From assembly GCA_046351415.1 (NCBI GenBank), contig JAXLYO010000012.1, positions 124,001-188,000 on the forward strand: 64,000 nt of DNA. The letters run 5' to 3'. The notes under the pieces are model-generated. The model was not told where the DNA came from. It saw only the letters and a program-made list of their open reading frames with translations, and did not search any database. The translations under genes were made by a program, and so were the position numbers. Below, piece by piece: positions 1 to 8,581 of this stretch. This stretch comes from JABFRG01 sp046351415 (GTDB lineage: Bacteria; Myxococcota_A; Polyangia; Polyangiales; Polyangiaceae). The number at the start of each line of letters is the position of its first letter. Within the stretch, counting starts at the first letter, position 1.

Positions 1-282
1 GCCGAGGAGACCTTCCGCGCTGAATCGTTTCACGACGACCGCCGCCTGGATGACCATGATGGCTCCCGTGAAGAGCGCGGTGACCACAACGATGGGGAGC
101 GATTTGACGCCCATCTTGTAGAGGTTCTTGACGAGCTCTTCGCGATCGAATCGGAGCACGCGCGCACAGATGCGGCCGAAGAGGACCCCCATGCCCCCCG
201 CCGTCCGGCAGATTTCGATGACCCCACTGCCCAGGTTCGAGAGGAACAGGGCGGTGCGGGGTTCTCCCGCGGCTTCGCTCAT
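1..282 (-). CDS. mlaE: MlaE-type ABC transporter permease (partial, N-terminal part)
   Basis: Only the first 94 residues are present; the rest lies beyond the left edge. The ATG at 282 begins a protein with the MlaE N-terminal pattern: a short amphipathic start, a stretch resembling 'GSGVIEICRTAGG', a conserved basic segment (about residues 45-60) and the first transmembrane helix with 'TALFTGAIMVIQA'. MlaE-family permeases form the inner-membrane core of phospholipid or lipid transporters of the Mla/Mce/TGD type. The gene follows an MlaF-type ATPase and a small membrane protein on the same strand, after a gap of about 57 bases, so it is probably the last visible gene of the operon. Confidence 0.85.
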   Translation of the reverse strand, partial: MSEAAGEPRTALFLSNLGSGVIEICRTAGGMGVLFGRICARVLRFDREELVKNLYKMGVKSLPIVVVTALFTGAIMVIQAAVVVKRFSAEGLLG

Positions 283-339
283 GGTGAGCCTTCTACCACG
301 GCTCGCGCGCGCCGTGGTGCCTTCCGAAGACTACGGGGC

Positions 340-678
340 TCAGGTATCGCCGAGCTGAAGGACGGCTTCGAGGACGAGGGCGGGGACCTCGAGTGCAAGC
401 GAAACCGCGAACGTGGAGAGGAGGCCGTAGAGCGGACCTTTCCACCCGCCTCGGGTCCGCCAGAAGAAGAAGCCGGCTCTCGTTCTCCAAAAATGGAAGA
501 GGAGCGCCAAGGGGCCGAGGTAGACGGCATACAGGTTCCGGCTCGCGACCGGCCACGCGCGTTCGAGCGACGTTTCGGGGATGCGCTTTTCGTCCCACAG
601 AAGGACGCCAAACGTCGCAGCGATTTGGAAGACCCATAGGATCGAAGAGGCGATGAGCTCGCGGTCTTCGACTCTCAA
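340..678 (-). CDS. small membrane protein between MlaF and MlaE
   Basis: A 112-residue protein whose best start is a TTG at 678, overlapping the TGA of the upstream MlaF gene (TTGA), as expected for coupled translation. It has three hydrophobic segments, near residues 8-25, 45-62 and 85-105, and an aromatic/basic stretch in the middle ('FHFWRTRAGFFFWRTR'). I do not recognise the family. Its place between the ATPase and permease genes suggests an accessory part of the lipid transporter; that is inference from context. A longer reading upstream would only be the antisense-type frame of MlaF. Confidence 0.6.
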   Translation of the reverse strand: MRVEDRELIASSILWVFQIAATFGVLLWDEKRIPETSLERAWPVASRNLYAVYLGPLALLFHFWRTRAGFFFWRTRGGWKGPLYGLLSTFAVSLALEVPALVLEAVLQLGDT

Positions 679-1427
679 AGGGGGCCCTCGGTGAGTCCAT
701 GGACGAACTGGCGCACCCGCGGTTCGGTGGACTCTTGGGCTTCGCGGGTCGTACCGTCGAAAATGAGCTCGCCGCGATACATCATGCCGATGCGATCGGT
801 CACCGTGAGGAGGCGGTCGAGGTCGCTCGAGACCATGATGACCGTCGCCCCCGCCGCGCGTTGCTCCTTCCGGAGCAGTTCGAAGATCTTCTGGGACGTC
901 ACGGGGTCGAGCCCCGCTGCCGGCTCGTCGTAGAAGACGACGGGAGCGCCGATGATGGTGGCGCGCGCGACGCCCACGCGTTTCTTCTGGCCACCGGAGA
1001 GGCCGGCGGGCATGCGGTCGCCGAAGCCGGCGAGTGCCACGCAATCGAGGCGCTCCTTGACGCGCTCTTTGATCTCGCCGTCGGAGAGACTCGTCAAGCG
1101 CCGAAGGGGAAACGCGATGTTCTCCGTCACCGTGAGATGGTCGAAGAGAGCGTTGTTCTGGAAGAGCATCCCGATGCCGGCGCGTAGCTTCTGGAGGTCG
1201 AGCTCGGAAAGGGAAGTCACTTCCTTCCCGCCGACCACGATGGACCCGTGGTCAGGCTTCAGAAGGCCCGTCACCATGCGGAGAAGGACGCTCTTGCCAG
1301 CGGCACCAGGACCGATGAGACCGTAGAGACAGCCTTCGGGAATGGTCAAATCGATGCCGCGGAGCACCTGGTTCACGCGCCCTTGAGCGCCGCGGAACGA
1401 CTTCGAAACACCACGAAGGGAAATCAC
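675..1427 (-). CDS. mlaF: MlaF-type ABC transporter ATP-binding protein
   Basis: A 250-residue ATPase of the Mla/Mce lipid-transport class. Visible motifs are Walker A (GPGAAGKS, residues 39-46), the Q-loop glutamine (about 90), the signature LSGGQ (143-147) and Walker B with catalytic Glu (VVFYDE, 163-168) followed by AAGLDP. The GTG at 1427 was chosen because it overlaps the TGA of the upstream SctJ gene (GTGA); the ATG at 1502 would add 25 unrelated residues. The H-loop, normally V-S/T-H-D, reads VSSD, so the switch histidine is replaced by serine, and Walker A has Ala where Gly is usual. Activity may therefore be altered. Confidence 0.9.
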   Translation of the reverse strand: MISLRGVSKSFRGAQGRVNQVLRGIDLTIPEGCLYGLIGPGAAGKSVLLRMVTGLLKPDHGSIVVGGKEVTSLSELDLQKLRAGIGMLFQNNALFDHLTVTENIAFPLRRLTSLSDGEIKERVKERLDCVALAGFGDRMPAGLSGGQKKRVGVARATIIGAPVVFYDEPAAGLDPVTSQKIFELLRKEQRAAGATVIMVSSDLDRLLTVTDRIGMMYRGELIFDGTTREAQESTEPRVRQFVHGLTEGPL

Positions 1428-2248
1428 CGGAGAGCCATGCCTCCGTCGGAACGCGCGGCTGCTCGACGTTGCCTCGTGCCGCGCAGATAGAGGGCGAGGC
1501 ATGCGCCTGCAAGGCCGAGCACCGCCAAAAACAATACCCCGAGGATCACTTGCAAGGGACGCTGCGCACCACGCGAGACCGCGAACGGACCCACGCGGGC
1601 GAGCCGCTCGGCCGACGCGGCGTTCCTTTGGCGACGGGGAACGAAGACGACCGCGACGTCTTTTTCGGAGAGGCTCGGCGCACCGCCCGCGACGAGCTTT
1701 TGAACCGCTTCCGCCGAGAGTGGAGGCACATCGCCGCGGTACTCCAGCAGGACGCTGGCGGTCGCCTTCGGCGCAGTCTGAAGATGAAGCGGGTCGGGGG
1801 CGGGGACCTGCAAGTGGACGCGGGCACGGAGGACACCTTCGATGCCACCCAGAGAGCGCTCGAGTTCGCCCGCCATTCCTCGGGCGTACTGCGCCTGTTC
1901 GGCCTGTCCACTCGGCACGAGCGACCCCTGTCCGAGCGACTCGAGCAGGCCCTTCGGACGCTCGCGGGGAAGCATCTCGTCTTTCAGAATCGCTGCGGCC
2001 TGCGCGGCATCGTCGTCCGGAACGACGATGCGGTACTTTCCCTCGGCGCTCGGGTCGGCTTCACGGGTGGCCGCTACGCCGGCGCGGTCGAGGACCACGC
2101 GCACTTCGTTGGCGTCCGCATCGTCGAGGTTCGTGGCGACCGGAGCCGTGCATGCGGAGAGCGCGAGCGTCGCGCAGAAGAGCGCTAGCCCGAGCGCACG
2201 TGGCTCGGCTGACCCGAAAGAACCGGCGGCTGCACGAAACGGGCGCAT
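1424..2248 (-). CDS. sctJ: orphan SctJ/YscJ/FliF-family secretion-ring lipoprotein
   Basis: A 274-residue lipoprotein with a signal peptide ending in a lipobox (ALSAC), then the two small ring-building domains of the SctJ/YscJ family: 'LDRAGVAATRE', 'AILKDEMLPRERPKGL', 'LVPSGQAEQAQYARGMAGELERSL', 'RVHLQVPAPDPLH'. A C-terminal transmembrane helix and basic tail follow, as in SctJ inner-ring proteins of type III secretion. An ATG at 2269 is also in frame; 2248 places the signal peptide more normally. No other type III secretion gene is visible. The gene overlaps MlaF by four bases, so here it appears to belong to a lipid-transport operon. Its promoter must lie in the 240-base divergent gap shared with the SNF2 gene. 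Confidence 0.8.
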   Translation of the reverse strand: MRPFRAAAGSFGSAEPRALGLALFCATLALSACTAPVATNLDDADANEVRVVLDRAGVAATREADPSAEGKYRIVVPDDDAAQAAAILKDEMLPRERPKGLLESLGQGSLVPSGQAEQAQYARGMAGELERSLGGIEGVLRARVHLQVPAPDPLHLQTAPKATASVLLEYRGDVPPLSAEAVQKLVAGGAPSLSEKDVAVVFVPRRQRNAASAERLARVGPFAVSRGAQRPLQVILGVLFLAVLGLAGACLALYLRGTRQRRAAARSDGGMALR

Positions 2249-2512
2249 TTTTCGACGACTAGCATACATAAATGCCGAGGTGTCGCGGGGGCCACCGCGT
2301 GCTTCGAAGGCGAAGATTATTTTGTGAGATTTGGCCCATTTCCGTTGCAGCCAAGGAATACGTGGACTATCCCCGTAGCTGTAGTCCGCCGCGACACGCA
2401 GCTCTCACCAGCTTTCGTCGTCGGCAAGCGCGCGCGAGAACGAACGCGAGGCGGTCTATAGCGTTACGGGAGGCGGAGAACTGGCGGCGCGCATCGCGGG
2501 CGCGCACTGGTC

Positions 2513-5500
2513 TTGCGCAATCGGGTCAGCAATCGGCAAGTTGGTCGGGAAAGCGCCACGGTAGCTGTGGGAGAGTCGCAAATACAAACGCCCTTCACGG
2601 AGGCACTCGTCAATCTGACGGATCGCGCCTTGCGTCGTCTGCTTGGCGCGCGCGCGTTCCTTCGAGGTGCCGACTACGCCCGGCGTGGCGCCGTCACGGT
2701 GGGGACCATCGGAGAAGCTTCTGCAACGGGGCAGGTACGAGGGTCCGAGAAGGAGCCCTACGCGGTCACCATCCGTCTCGTGCCGAACGGCTTCAGCTCG
2801 GAATGTGCGTGCCCAGCTTTTTCCAAGATCAGTGGCCACTGCAAACACGTTGCGGCACTGCTCATCGCGCTCCGCGACCAGATTCGCGGCCCGAGGGCCA
2901 TTCCCGAACCGCGTGATTCCGCTCCGTCGTTCGTGAGCGAAGGCAGTTCCGGTCACGGTGGCGGCGGAGGCGCGGGCGGTCCTTCCGGTGGAGCCGCAGC
3001 CAATGCGGGCGGCGGTGGTCCGGTAGCGCTCGGTCGTCGGGCCCGGCGTCGTTTGGCGAGGCAGGCGAAGATCGCTCAAACGATGGGCCTTCCGCGCCCG
3101 GGCGTGGCGTCGACCGGCATCGATGCTTGGGTTCCAGAGGCCGCACCGGTCGCCCCGAAGAACCTCGAGTACCGCATGCAGGTTCGGGCGGGCGCCATCT
3201 TCGTTTCGATCGTCGAGCCGGAGAGCCGGGCGCAGCTCTCGGCCGCGGCTCTGCTCGGGGCACAGGCCTACAGTCCGTCTGCCGATCGAAATGCGATCCG
3301 ACTCCTCGCTCGCCTCGAGACGGATGCCCATCGGCGCGGTGGCATCGAAGTGCGCGGCGAGGACGCATCTGACCTGCTGGACTATCTGCGCGGACGTCGC
3401 GTCGTGCTCGAACCGCAGCTGATGGAGCTTCGCTTCGCAGACGACACGCTCCGCCCGAAATTCGAGCTCGAGCTCTCGCAAGACGGTACGCAGGTCGTCG
3501 TACGCAGCGGCTTCCAGCGCCAGGGCGACTCCCGGCGCTTCACCTTCTCGCAAGGGGCGTGGTTCGAGGGAAGCCCGGGCTGGCACATCGACCCTCAAGA
3601 TGGCGTCGCCCGCCCACTCGAGCGTCGCGTCTCTCCTGCGTCTCTCCGGAGGCTCATGCGAGCGCCGACCATCCACGAGCCAGTCGAGCGTTTGCCGCAG
3701 CTCATCGCGCAGGGGCTTCCCAAGGTAGCGCTCGAACTCGGCGCCGAGCTGCCTGAGCTCTCTCAGGTCGCAGACGTGATCGACGTCACGCCGACCTTCC
3801 GCATGCGGGCGGGTGGCATGCTCACCGAAGCGCTCGTGTCGCTTCGTGCCGCGTACGACAACGTGGAAATCGACGTCCGCGCCGACGGCATGACTCCGCC
3901 TGTTCTCGTGAAAGCGCCGGAAGAAGGCAGCTCGAAGCGCGCCATGTGCATTCGCTGCGATATCGTTGCGCAGCAGGCTGCGACCTCGCGCCTCCGTGAG
4001 CTCGGTCTAACGCCAGACGAAGAGGGGAGGGGCTTCATCGTTCGCGGCGACGATGCGCTCCGCTTCTGGACGGAGGGCATCTCGACGTTGCCGGAAGAGT
4101 GGGACCTCTTCATTCCGGACGACCTCGTCGACGTTCAAGTGCGCAGCGCAGCGCTCTCGGCGAGTGCCCGCGTTTCGAGCGGCGTCGATTGGCTCTCTCT
4201 CAAGTTGAGCTTCGAGAGCGAAGGTATTGCGGTCACGCAAGAAGAGCTCGCGCGTTGCCTCGCCGAAGGTCGAAGGTACGTGCGCCTCTCCGACGGCTCC
4301 TACGCGAAGATCGACCCCGAGCGCGTAAAGCAGGTGCTCCAGCGTCAAGCCGAGATTCTCGCCACGAGCGGCGCGACCGGCGGCAAGCTCCCGCTCTCCC
4401 AAGCCGGCAGGCTCGAAGAACTCCTCGAGCACGTGGGTAAGTCGACGGTTTCCGACAGCGCGAAGGGGCTCTTCGCGAAGCTGAAGAACATCGACGAAAT
4501 CAAGGGCATCAAGAAGCCGCGTGCGCTGAAGGCCTCGCTACGCCCTTACCAAGAACAGGGCTTCCAGTGGCTCTGGTTCGTTCACGAGCTCAATTCCGGC
4601 GGCATCCTCGCCGACGACATGGGCCTCGGCAAAACGGTGCAGACCATCTCGCTCCTCCTCGCGGTCAAGGCTGCGGACGAGAAAGCCGACAAAACGTTTC
4701 GCGCACTCATCGTCGCACCTACGAGCGTCGTTCCGAACTGGCTCCGCGAAATGGAGAAATTCGCACCGTCGCTGAAGTATGCGCTGTGGCACGGTGGCGA
4801 TCGCAAGGGCAGACAAGACGAACTCGAAGACGCCGACGTCATCGTGACGAGCTATGCGCTGCTCCGCCGTGACGAAGAAATGCTCTCGAAGCTCGCTCTG
4901 CGTTACGTCATCCTCGACGAAGCGCAGAACATCAAGAACCCGTCTTCCGCGACTGCGAAGGCCGCGAAGCGACTCAAAGCCGAGCGCAGGCTCGCGCTCT
5001 CCGGCACGCCCATCGAAAACAGGCTTTCCGAGATCTGGTCGATTTTCGACTTCGTCTCTCCGGGTCTGCTCGGGCCACTCGACAAGTTCGAGGAGCGCTA
5101 CGGTCGTCCCATCGACGGCGGCGATCAGAAGGCAGCCGCTCGGCTGCGCGCCACCATCCATCCATTCATCCTTCGTCGCACGAAGTCCGAGGTGGCCAAA
5201 GACCTCCCGGAGAAGATCGAGATGGATCACCACTGCGAGTTGCCGCAGGAGCAGGCCTCGCTGTATGCCGCGGTCCTCAAGGAGGTTCGCGCGCAGGTCA
5301 TGGGCGACGTCGAACGGCTCGGCATGTCGAAGGCGCACCTCAAGATCTTGGCAGGCCTCACGCGCCTGCGACAGGCGGCGTGCGACCCCAGGCTGCTCGG
5401 TCTTCCGCGCGAGTTCACGAACGAAGATTCGGGCAAACTCACGGAGCTTCGCGACCTCATCCAGACGTCCATCGAAGGCGGCCACCGCGTACTCGTGTTC

Positions 5501-5935
5501 AGTCAGTTCGTGAGCATGCTCACGCTCATTCGTGCCGCCATGAAGGAAGACGGTGTCGCCTACGAGTACCTCGATGGCTCGACCAAAGATCGGCAAGCCT
5601 GCGTCCAGAACTTCCAGCGCGAAGACGGCCCGCCGGTGTTCTTGATCTCGCTCAAGGCGGGCGGAAGTGGTCTCAATCTCACTGCGGCCGACACGGTCAT
5701 CCACTTCGACCCCTGGTGGAACCCCGCCGTCGAAGACCAGGCGACCGACCGCGCTCACCGCATCGGTCAGACGAAGGTCGTTACCACCTATCGGCTCATC
5801 GCGAAGGGCACCATCGAGGAGAAGATCCTCGAACTCGGCGCGAAAAAGCGCGAACTCGTCGGGGCGGTCTTGTCGGAGGATGTGGGCGGCTCCAAGAAGC
5901 TCACGAAGTCCGACCTCGAGACCCTGTTCGATTGA
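2513..5935 (+). CDS. SWIM zinc-finger SNF2-family ATPase
   Basis: A 1140-residue Swi2/Snf2 DNA translocase. An N-terminal SWIM zinc finger (C-x-C ... C-x-H, residues about 97-112) precedes a Gly/Ala-rich linker, a long middle region typical of bacterial SNF2-associated domains, and a complete two-lobe motor: DDMGLGKT (Walker A, about 702-709), LDEAQ (about 801), SGTPIENR (about 830), GGSGLNL (about 1050) and ATDRAHRIGQ (about 1076). Bacterial members remodel nucleoprotein or RNA polymerase complexes; the precise target is unknown. The start is unresolved: TTG at 2513 or the in-frame GTG at 2567, neither with a clear ribosome site. It is transcribed divergently from the SctJ gene. Confidence 0.93.
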   Translation: MRNRVSNRQVGRESATVAVGESQIQTPFTEALVNLTDRALRRLLGARAFLRGADYARRGAVTVGTIGEASATGQVRGSEKEPYAVTIRLVPNGFSSECACPAFSKISGHCKHVAALLIALRDQIRGPRAIPEPRDSAPSFVSEGSSGHGGGGGAGGPSGGAAANAGGGGPVALGRRARRRLARQAKIAQTMGLPRPGVASTGIDAWVPEAAPVAPKNLEYRMQVRAGAIFVSIVEPESRAQLSAAALLGAQAYSPSADRNAIRLLARLETDAHRRGGIEVRGEDASDLLDYLRGRRVVLEPQLMELRFADDTLRPKFELELSQDGTQVVVRSGFQRQGDSRRFTFSQGAWFEGSPGWHIDPQDGVARPLERRVSPASLRRLMRAPTIHEPVERLPQLIAQGLPKVALELGAELPELSQVADVIDVTPTFRMRAGGMLTEALVSLRAAYDNVEIDVRADGMTPPVLVKAPEEGSSKRAMCIRCDIVAQQAATSRLRELGLTPDEEGRGFIVRGDDALRFWTEGISTLPEEWDLFIPDDLVDVQVRSAALSASARVSSGVDWLSLKLSFESEGIAVTQEELARCLAEGRRYVRLSDGSYAKIDPERVKQVLQRQAEILATSGATGGKLPLSQAGRLEELLEHVGKSTVSDSAKGLFAKLKNIDEIKGIKKPRALKASLRPYQEQGFQWLWFVHELNSGGILADDMGLGKTVQTISLLLAVKAADEKADKTFRALIVAPTSVVPNWLREMEKFAPSLKYALWHGGDRKGRQDELEDADVIVTSYALLRRDEEMLSKLALRYVILDEAQNIKNPSSATAKAAKRLKAERRLALSGTPIENRLSEIWSIFDFVSPGLLGPLDKFEERYGRPIDGGDQKAAARLRATIHPFILRRTKSEVAKDLPEKIEMDHHCELPQEQASLYAAVLKEVRAQVMGDVERLGMSKAHLKILAGLTRLRQAACDPRLLGLPREFTNEDSGKLTELRDLIQTSIEGGHRVLVFSQFVSMLTLIRAAMKEDGVAYEYLDGSTKDRQACVQNFQREDGPPVFLISLKAGGSGLNLTAADTVIHFDPWWNPAVEDQATDRAHRIGQTKVVTTYRLIAKGTIEEKILELGAKKRELVGAVLSEDVGGSKKLTKSDLETLFD

Positions 5936-6002
5936 ACATTCGTCTCGAGCAATCTGCACACAATTTGGACGTCGCATTGGGGGCGCTGATAGGCTGAGCT
6001 GT

Positions 6003-6025
6003 GGCTTTCTCGTGACGAGAAGGCC
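6003..6025. other. inverted repeat upstream of the TerB-like gene
   Basis: Ten-base arms ggctttctcg / cgagaaggcc around a three-base loop (one G-T wobble) lie 13 bases before the ATG at 6038 and about 70 bases after the SNF2 stop. There is no T tract, so it is not a classical terminator. It could be an operator or an RNA hairpin affecting translation of the TerB-like/pseudokinase pair. Confidence 0.4.
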
Positions 6026-6037
6026 CAGTGAGGCAAC

Positions 6038-6574
6038 ATGTATTGGCTTTCTAGCTCCACCATCGCGCGACTCCGGGACCTCCTCCGCACACAGGGCATG
6101 CGCCCTTCGATCGTTCCGAGCGGTCCCATGACCCCTTCGGAGATGATCGAGGAGCAGGTGCGTGCCGAATGGGCCCCGCTCGTCGAAAGCATGTACGTGA
6201 TGATGGCCGCCGACGGAGAGGTTTCCGACGCGGAAAAAGACGTCCTTCGCGGCGCGATTCGCGCGCTCTCCGACGACTCGGTTCGAAGTGCGCAGCTGAA
6301 CGCAATGCTCGCGGAAGCGAAGGAACGCGTCGACGCCGAAGGCGTGAAGAAGCGCCTACAAGAAGCCACTCGTGAGCTTCGAGACGATCGCGCCAAAGCA
6401 GAGGTGACGTTCATTTTGGCGTCCGCTGTCGCGTTCGCGGACGACGCGATCTTCGATCAGGAGAACGAGCTGGTATCCGAACTCGCAGAGCTCCTGCAAA
6501 TCGATGAAGCGCGTGCCAATGAGCTCCTCGACTCGGTGGAGTCGGACCTCTCTTCGGCAAAGGCGGCAGGCTGA
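6038..6574 (+). CDS. TerB-like protein
   Basis: A 178-residue soluble, helical protein. The core matches the TerB/DjlA-N type fold: 'MYVMMAADGEVSDAEKDVLRGAI' in the first half and 'FILASAVAFADDAIFDQENELVSELAELL' in the second, the D-G-x-[VL] and D-E acidic loops typical of this metal-binding superfamily. TerB domains often accompany tellurite/stress-response or membrane-associated kinase modules; the exact role here is unknown. It ends three bases before the pseudokinase gene at 6578, so the two are surely co-transcribed and may work together. Confidence 0.75.
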   Translation: MYWLSSSTIARLRDLLRTQGMRPSIVPSGPMTPSEMIEEQVRAEWAPLVESMYVMMAADGEVSDAEKDVLRGAIRALSDDSVRSAQLNAMLAEAKERVDAEGVKKRLQEATRELRDDRAKAEVTFILASAVAFADDAIFDQENELVSELAELLQIDEARANELLDSVESDLSSAKAAG

Positions 6575-6577
6575 CGC

Positions 6578-8572
6578 ATGACAGAACGGAGAGACTCGAT
6601 CGGTCCGTATCGCGTGCGGTCTCCCGCTGGGGCCGAAGCGCGTTCCGAGTTCTTCGTCGGGGTTCCACAGAACGGCGCGTTCCAAAGCGTCATTCTGCGA
6701 CGCACGCCCATCGCGGCCTTCGATAGCGAAGCTGCCCTCCACGAGTATACGAATGCGGTGAAGCTCTATGCGACCCTGTCGCACTCCGCGCTCGTCCAGA
6801 TCTACGAAGTCTTCACTCACTCCGGAGCGATCGTGGTCGCGCTCGAGCACGTCGAGGGGCGCTCTCTCAAAGACTTCATGAACGACGCGCTCACGGTAGC
6901 CCCACGTCTTCCAGACGCTGCCGCGTTCTTCGCGGGCCTTCGCGTCTTCGGCGCTCTCGCGGCGGCCCATGGCGCTCGCATGCCCGGTACGCTCGAAGTC
7001 TCACCGGTCGTGCACGGTGCGGTGCGGCCCGAAAATATCTTGGTTCCGTGGGATGGCTACGTGCGCCTCGCGGAGTTCCGCGCTTCCCAATGCGCGCCCG
7101 TCTGGAGGCCCGCGCCCATTTCCGCGGACAACCCATACCAAGCGCCCGAAGTGAAGCGCGGCGAAGCTCCCACCGTGGCGTCGGACATCTACTCGGCAGC
7201 GCGACTCCTCTGGGAGCTCCTGCGTGGAACCCATGCATCCGCTCCGCCGGCGATCCGCGGCGCGATGATCGGTGCGCCGATCGAGCGTCTCAGTGTGCTT
7301 CGCCGAGACCTCCCGAAGAAGGTGACGGAAAGTCTCGACACGTGTCTTTCGACGAAGCCAGAGGAACGCACGCTTTCGGCAGCGCAGATGCTCTCCATCT
7401 TGCGCAGCGCGTTCGTCCCCGAGGAAGGCGAACAGTGGTTCGTGGCAACGCTCGAAAAGTTGCGCAATGCACCTATCTTCCAGGGGTTTTCGACGGCGCC
7501 GCTCGCGGGCGTCTCCGAAAAGGAGTGGTCCGAGCAGGTGAAGGTCTCGCAGGAGTCGGTCGGGCTCTTCGCGTGGACCGGTGAGCAAGCGGCGGTGGAT
7601 GAAGCGCCCACGTCCGAGCAAGCCACGATCATCACCGAATCGAAGGGTACGCCCCAGGCCCCGCCACGACCGGGCAAGGTCACCGCTCCCACTCCCTTCA
7701 CGGTCCCCATCGCGAACTCCGTTCCGCCTGGCGAAACGCGATCTTCACCGCGGCCTCCGCCCAATGTCGGGTTCGATCCTGCGGACCTCGTACCATCCGT
7801 ATTGCCTTCTGCGTTCCCGCAGGTCCCGAACACGCCGAATCCGGGGCAGGCGAACCCGAACGTTGCAGTCATTCAAGCCGGGCCCGGCCTGCCTTCACCT
7901 GCCATCGCGGCAGAGCCCGCGTCCGCGGCGAAGCCGACGCCTGGCGCGCAGCCACCGGTCAAGGCGCCTGCCGGCGGAACACCGGCGCAGCCGGCAAAGG
8001 GCACGGCGCCCGGCGCGAAACCTGGAGCAAAGAGCACAAAGACCAGTAGCGCCCCGCTCTTCGTCGGCGTGGGTCTCGTTGGCGTTCTCCTCGTTGGCGG
8101 AGGCGTTGCCTTCGCGTGGTCGCAGGGGCTTCTGGCCGGCATTCTGGGCAAGAAGCCAGTTCCGATCGCTGCCACAGCGCCGACGGGGGTGCCGACCGCG
8201 CTGCTCGTGGCGAGTGCGAGCGCGGCACCCACGGCGACTGCCAGCGCCCCACCGACCGCCTCCGCGGGTGCGAGCGCAACCGCTACTGCGGCGGCAACTG
8301 CAACGGCGACGGCCGTGGCGAGTGCGACCGCGAGTGCACCGCCATCGGCGAGTTCTGCCCCACCGCCCGCGGGCGCAACCGATGCAGAACACACGATCCT
8401 GAATACGCAAGGCGCACCGGCCGGCCACCGCATCTTCTTCGATGGTCGCGTCCTCGGCGAGCCGCCGAACCCGTTCACGGTTCGCTGTGGTCGCCACGAA
8501 ATCCGCATCGGAAGCAAGGGAGCGCCGCGCAACGTCGACCTTCCCTGCGGCGGCGAGTACGCCCTCAAGTAA
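6578..8572 (+). CDS. membrane-anchored Ser/Thr pseudokinase with PEGA-like C-terminal domain
   Basis: A 664-residue protein with a Hanks-kinase fold at residues 10-270, a long Pro/Ala-rich linker, one transmembrane helix near 488-515 and an outside Ala/Thr/Ser-rich stretch ending in a small PEGA-like domain (about 600-664). Key catalytic residues are lost: the glycine loop is not recognisable, the VAIK lysine region reads VILRR, HRDxKPEN reads HGAVRPEN (Asp to Ala) and DFG reads EFR. The scaffold remains, with an APE-like QAPEV and SDIYSAARLLWELL. It should therefore bind partners rather than phosphorylate them. Similar myxobacterial proteins are usually active kinases. The upstream TerB-like gene is the likely partner. 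Confidence 0.85.
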   Translation: MTERRDSIGPYRVRSPAGAEARSEFFVGVPQNGAFQSVILRRTPIAAFDSEAALHEYTNAVKLYATLSHSALVQIYEVFTHSGAIVVALEHVEGRSLKDFMNDALTVAPRLPDAAAFFAGLRVFGALAAAHGARMPGTLEVSPVVHGAVRPENILVPWDGYVRLAEFRASQCAPVWRPAPISADNPYQAPEVKRGEAPTVASDIYSAARLLWELLRGTHASAPPAIRGAMIGAPIERLSVLRRDLPKKVTESLDTCLSTKPEERTLSAAQMLSILRSAFVPEEGEQWFVATLEKLRNAPIFQGFSTAPLAGVSEKEWSEQVKVSQESVGLFAWTGEQAAVDEAPTSEQATIITESKGTPQAPPRPGKVTAPTPFTVPIANSVPPGETRSSPRPPPNVGFDPADLVPSVLPSAFPQVPNTPNPGQANPNVAVIQAGPGLPSPAIAAEPASAAKPTPGAQPPVKAPAGGTPAQPAKGTAPGAKPGAKSTKTSSAPLFVGVGLVGVLLVGGGVAFAWSQGLLAGILGKKPVPIAATAPTGVPTALLVASASAAPTATASAPPTASAGASATATAAATATATAVASATASAPPSASSAPPPAGATDAEHTILNTQGAPAGHRIFFDGRVLGEPPNPFTVRCGRHEIRIGSKGAPRNVDLPCGGEYALK

Positions 8573-8581
8573 CGGGCGGCG

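Noticed and set aside
4538..5977. 479-residue minus-strand open frame across the SNF2 gene
   Set aside because: It covers the conserved helicase domains of the plus-strand gene and has no motif of its own.
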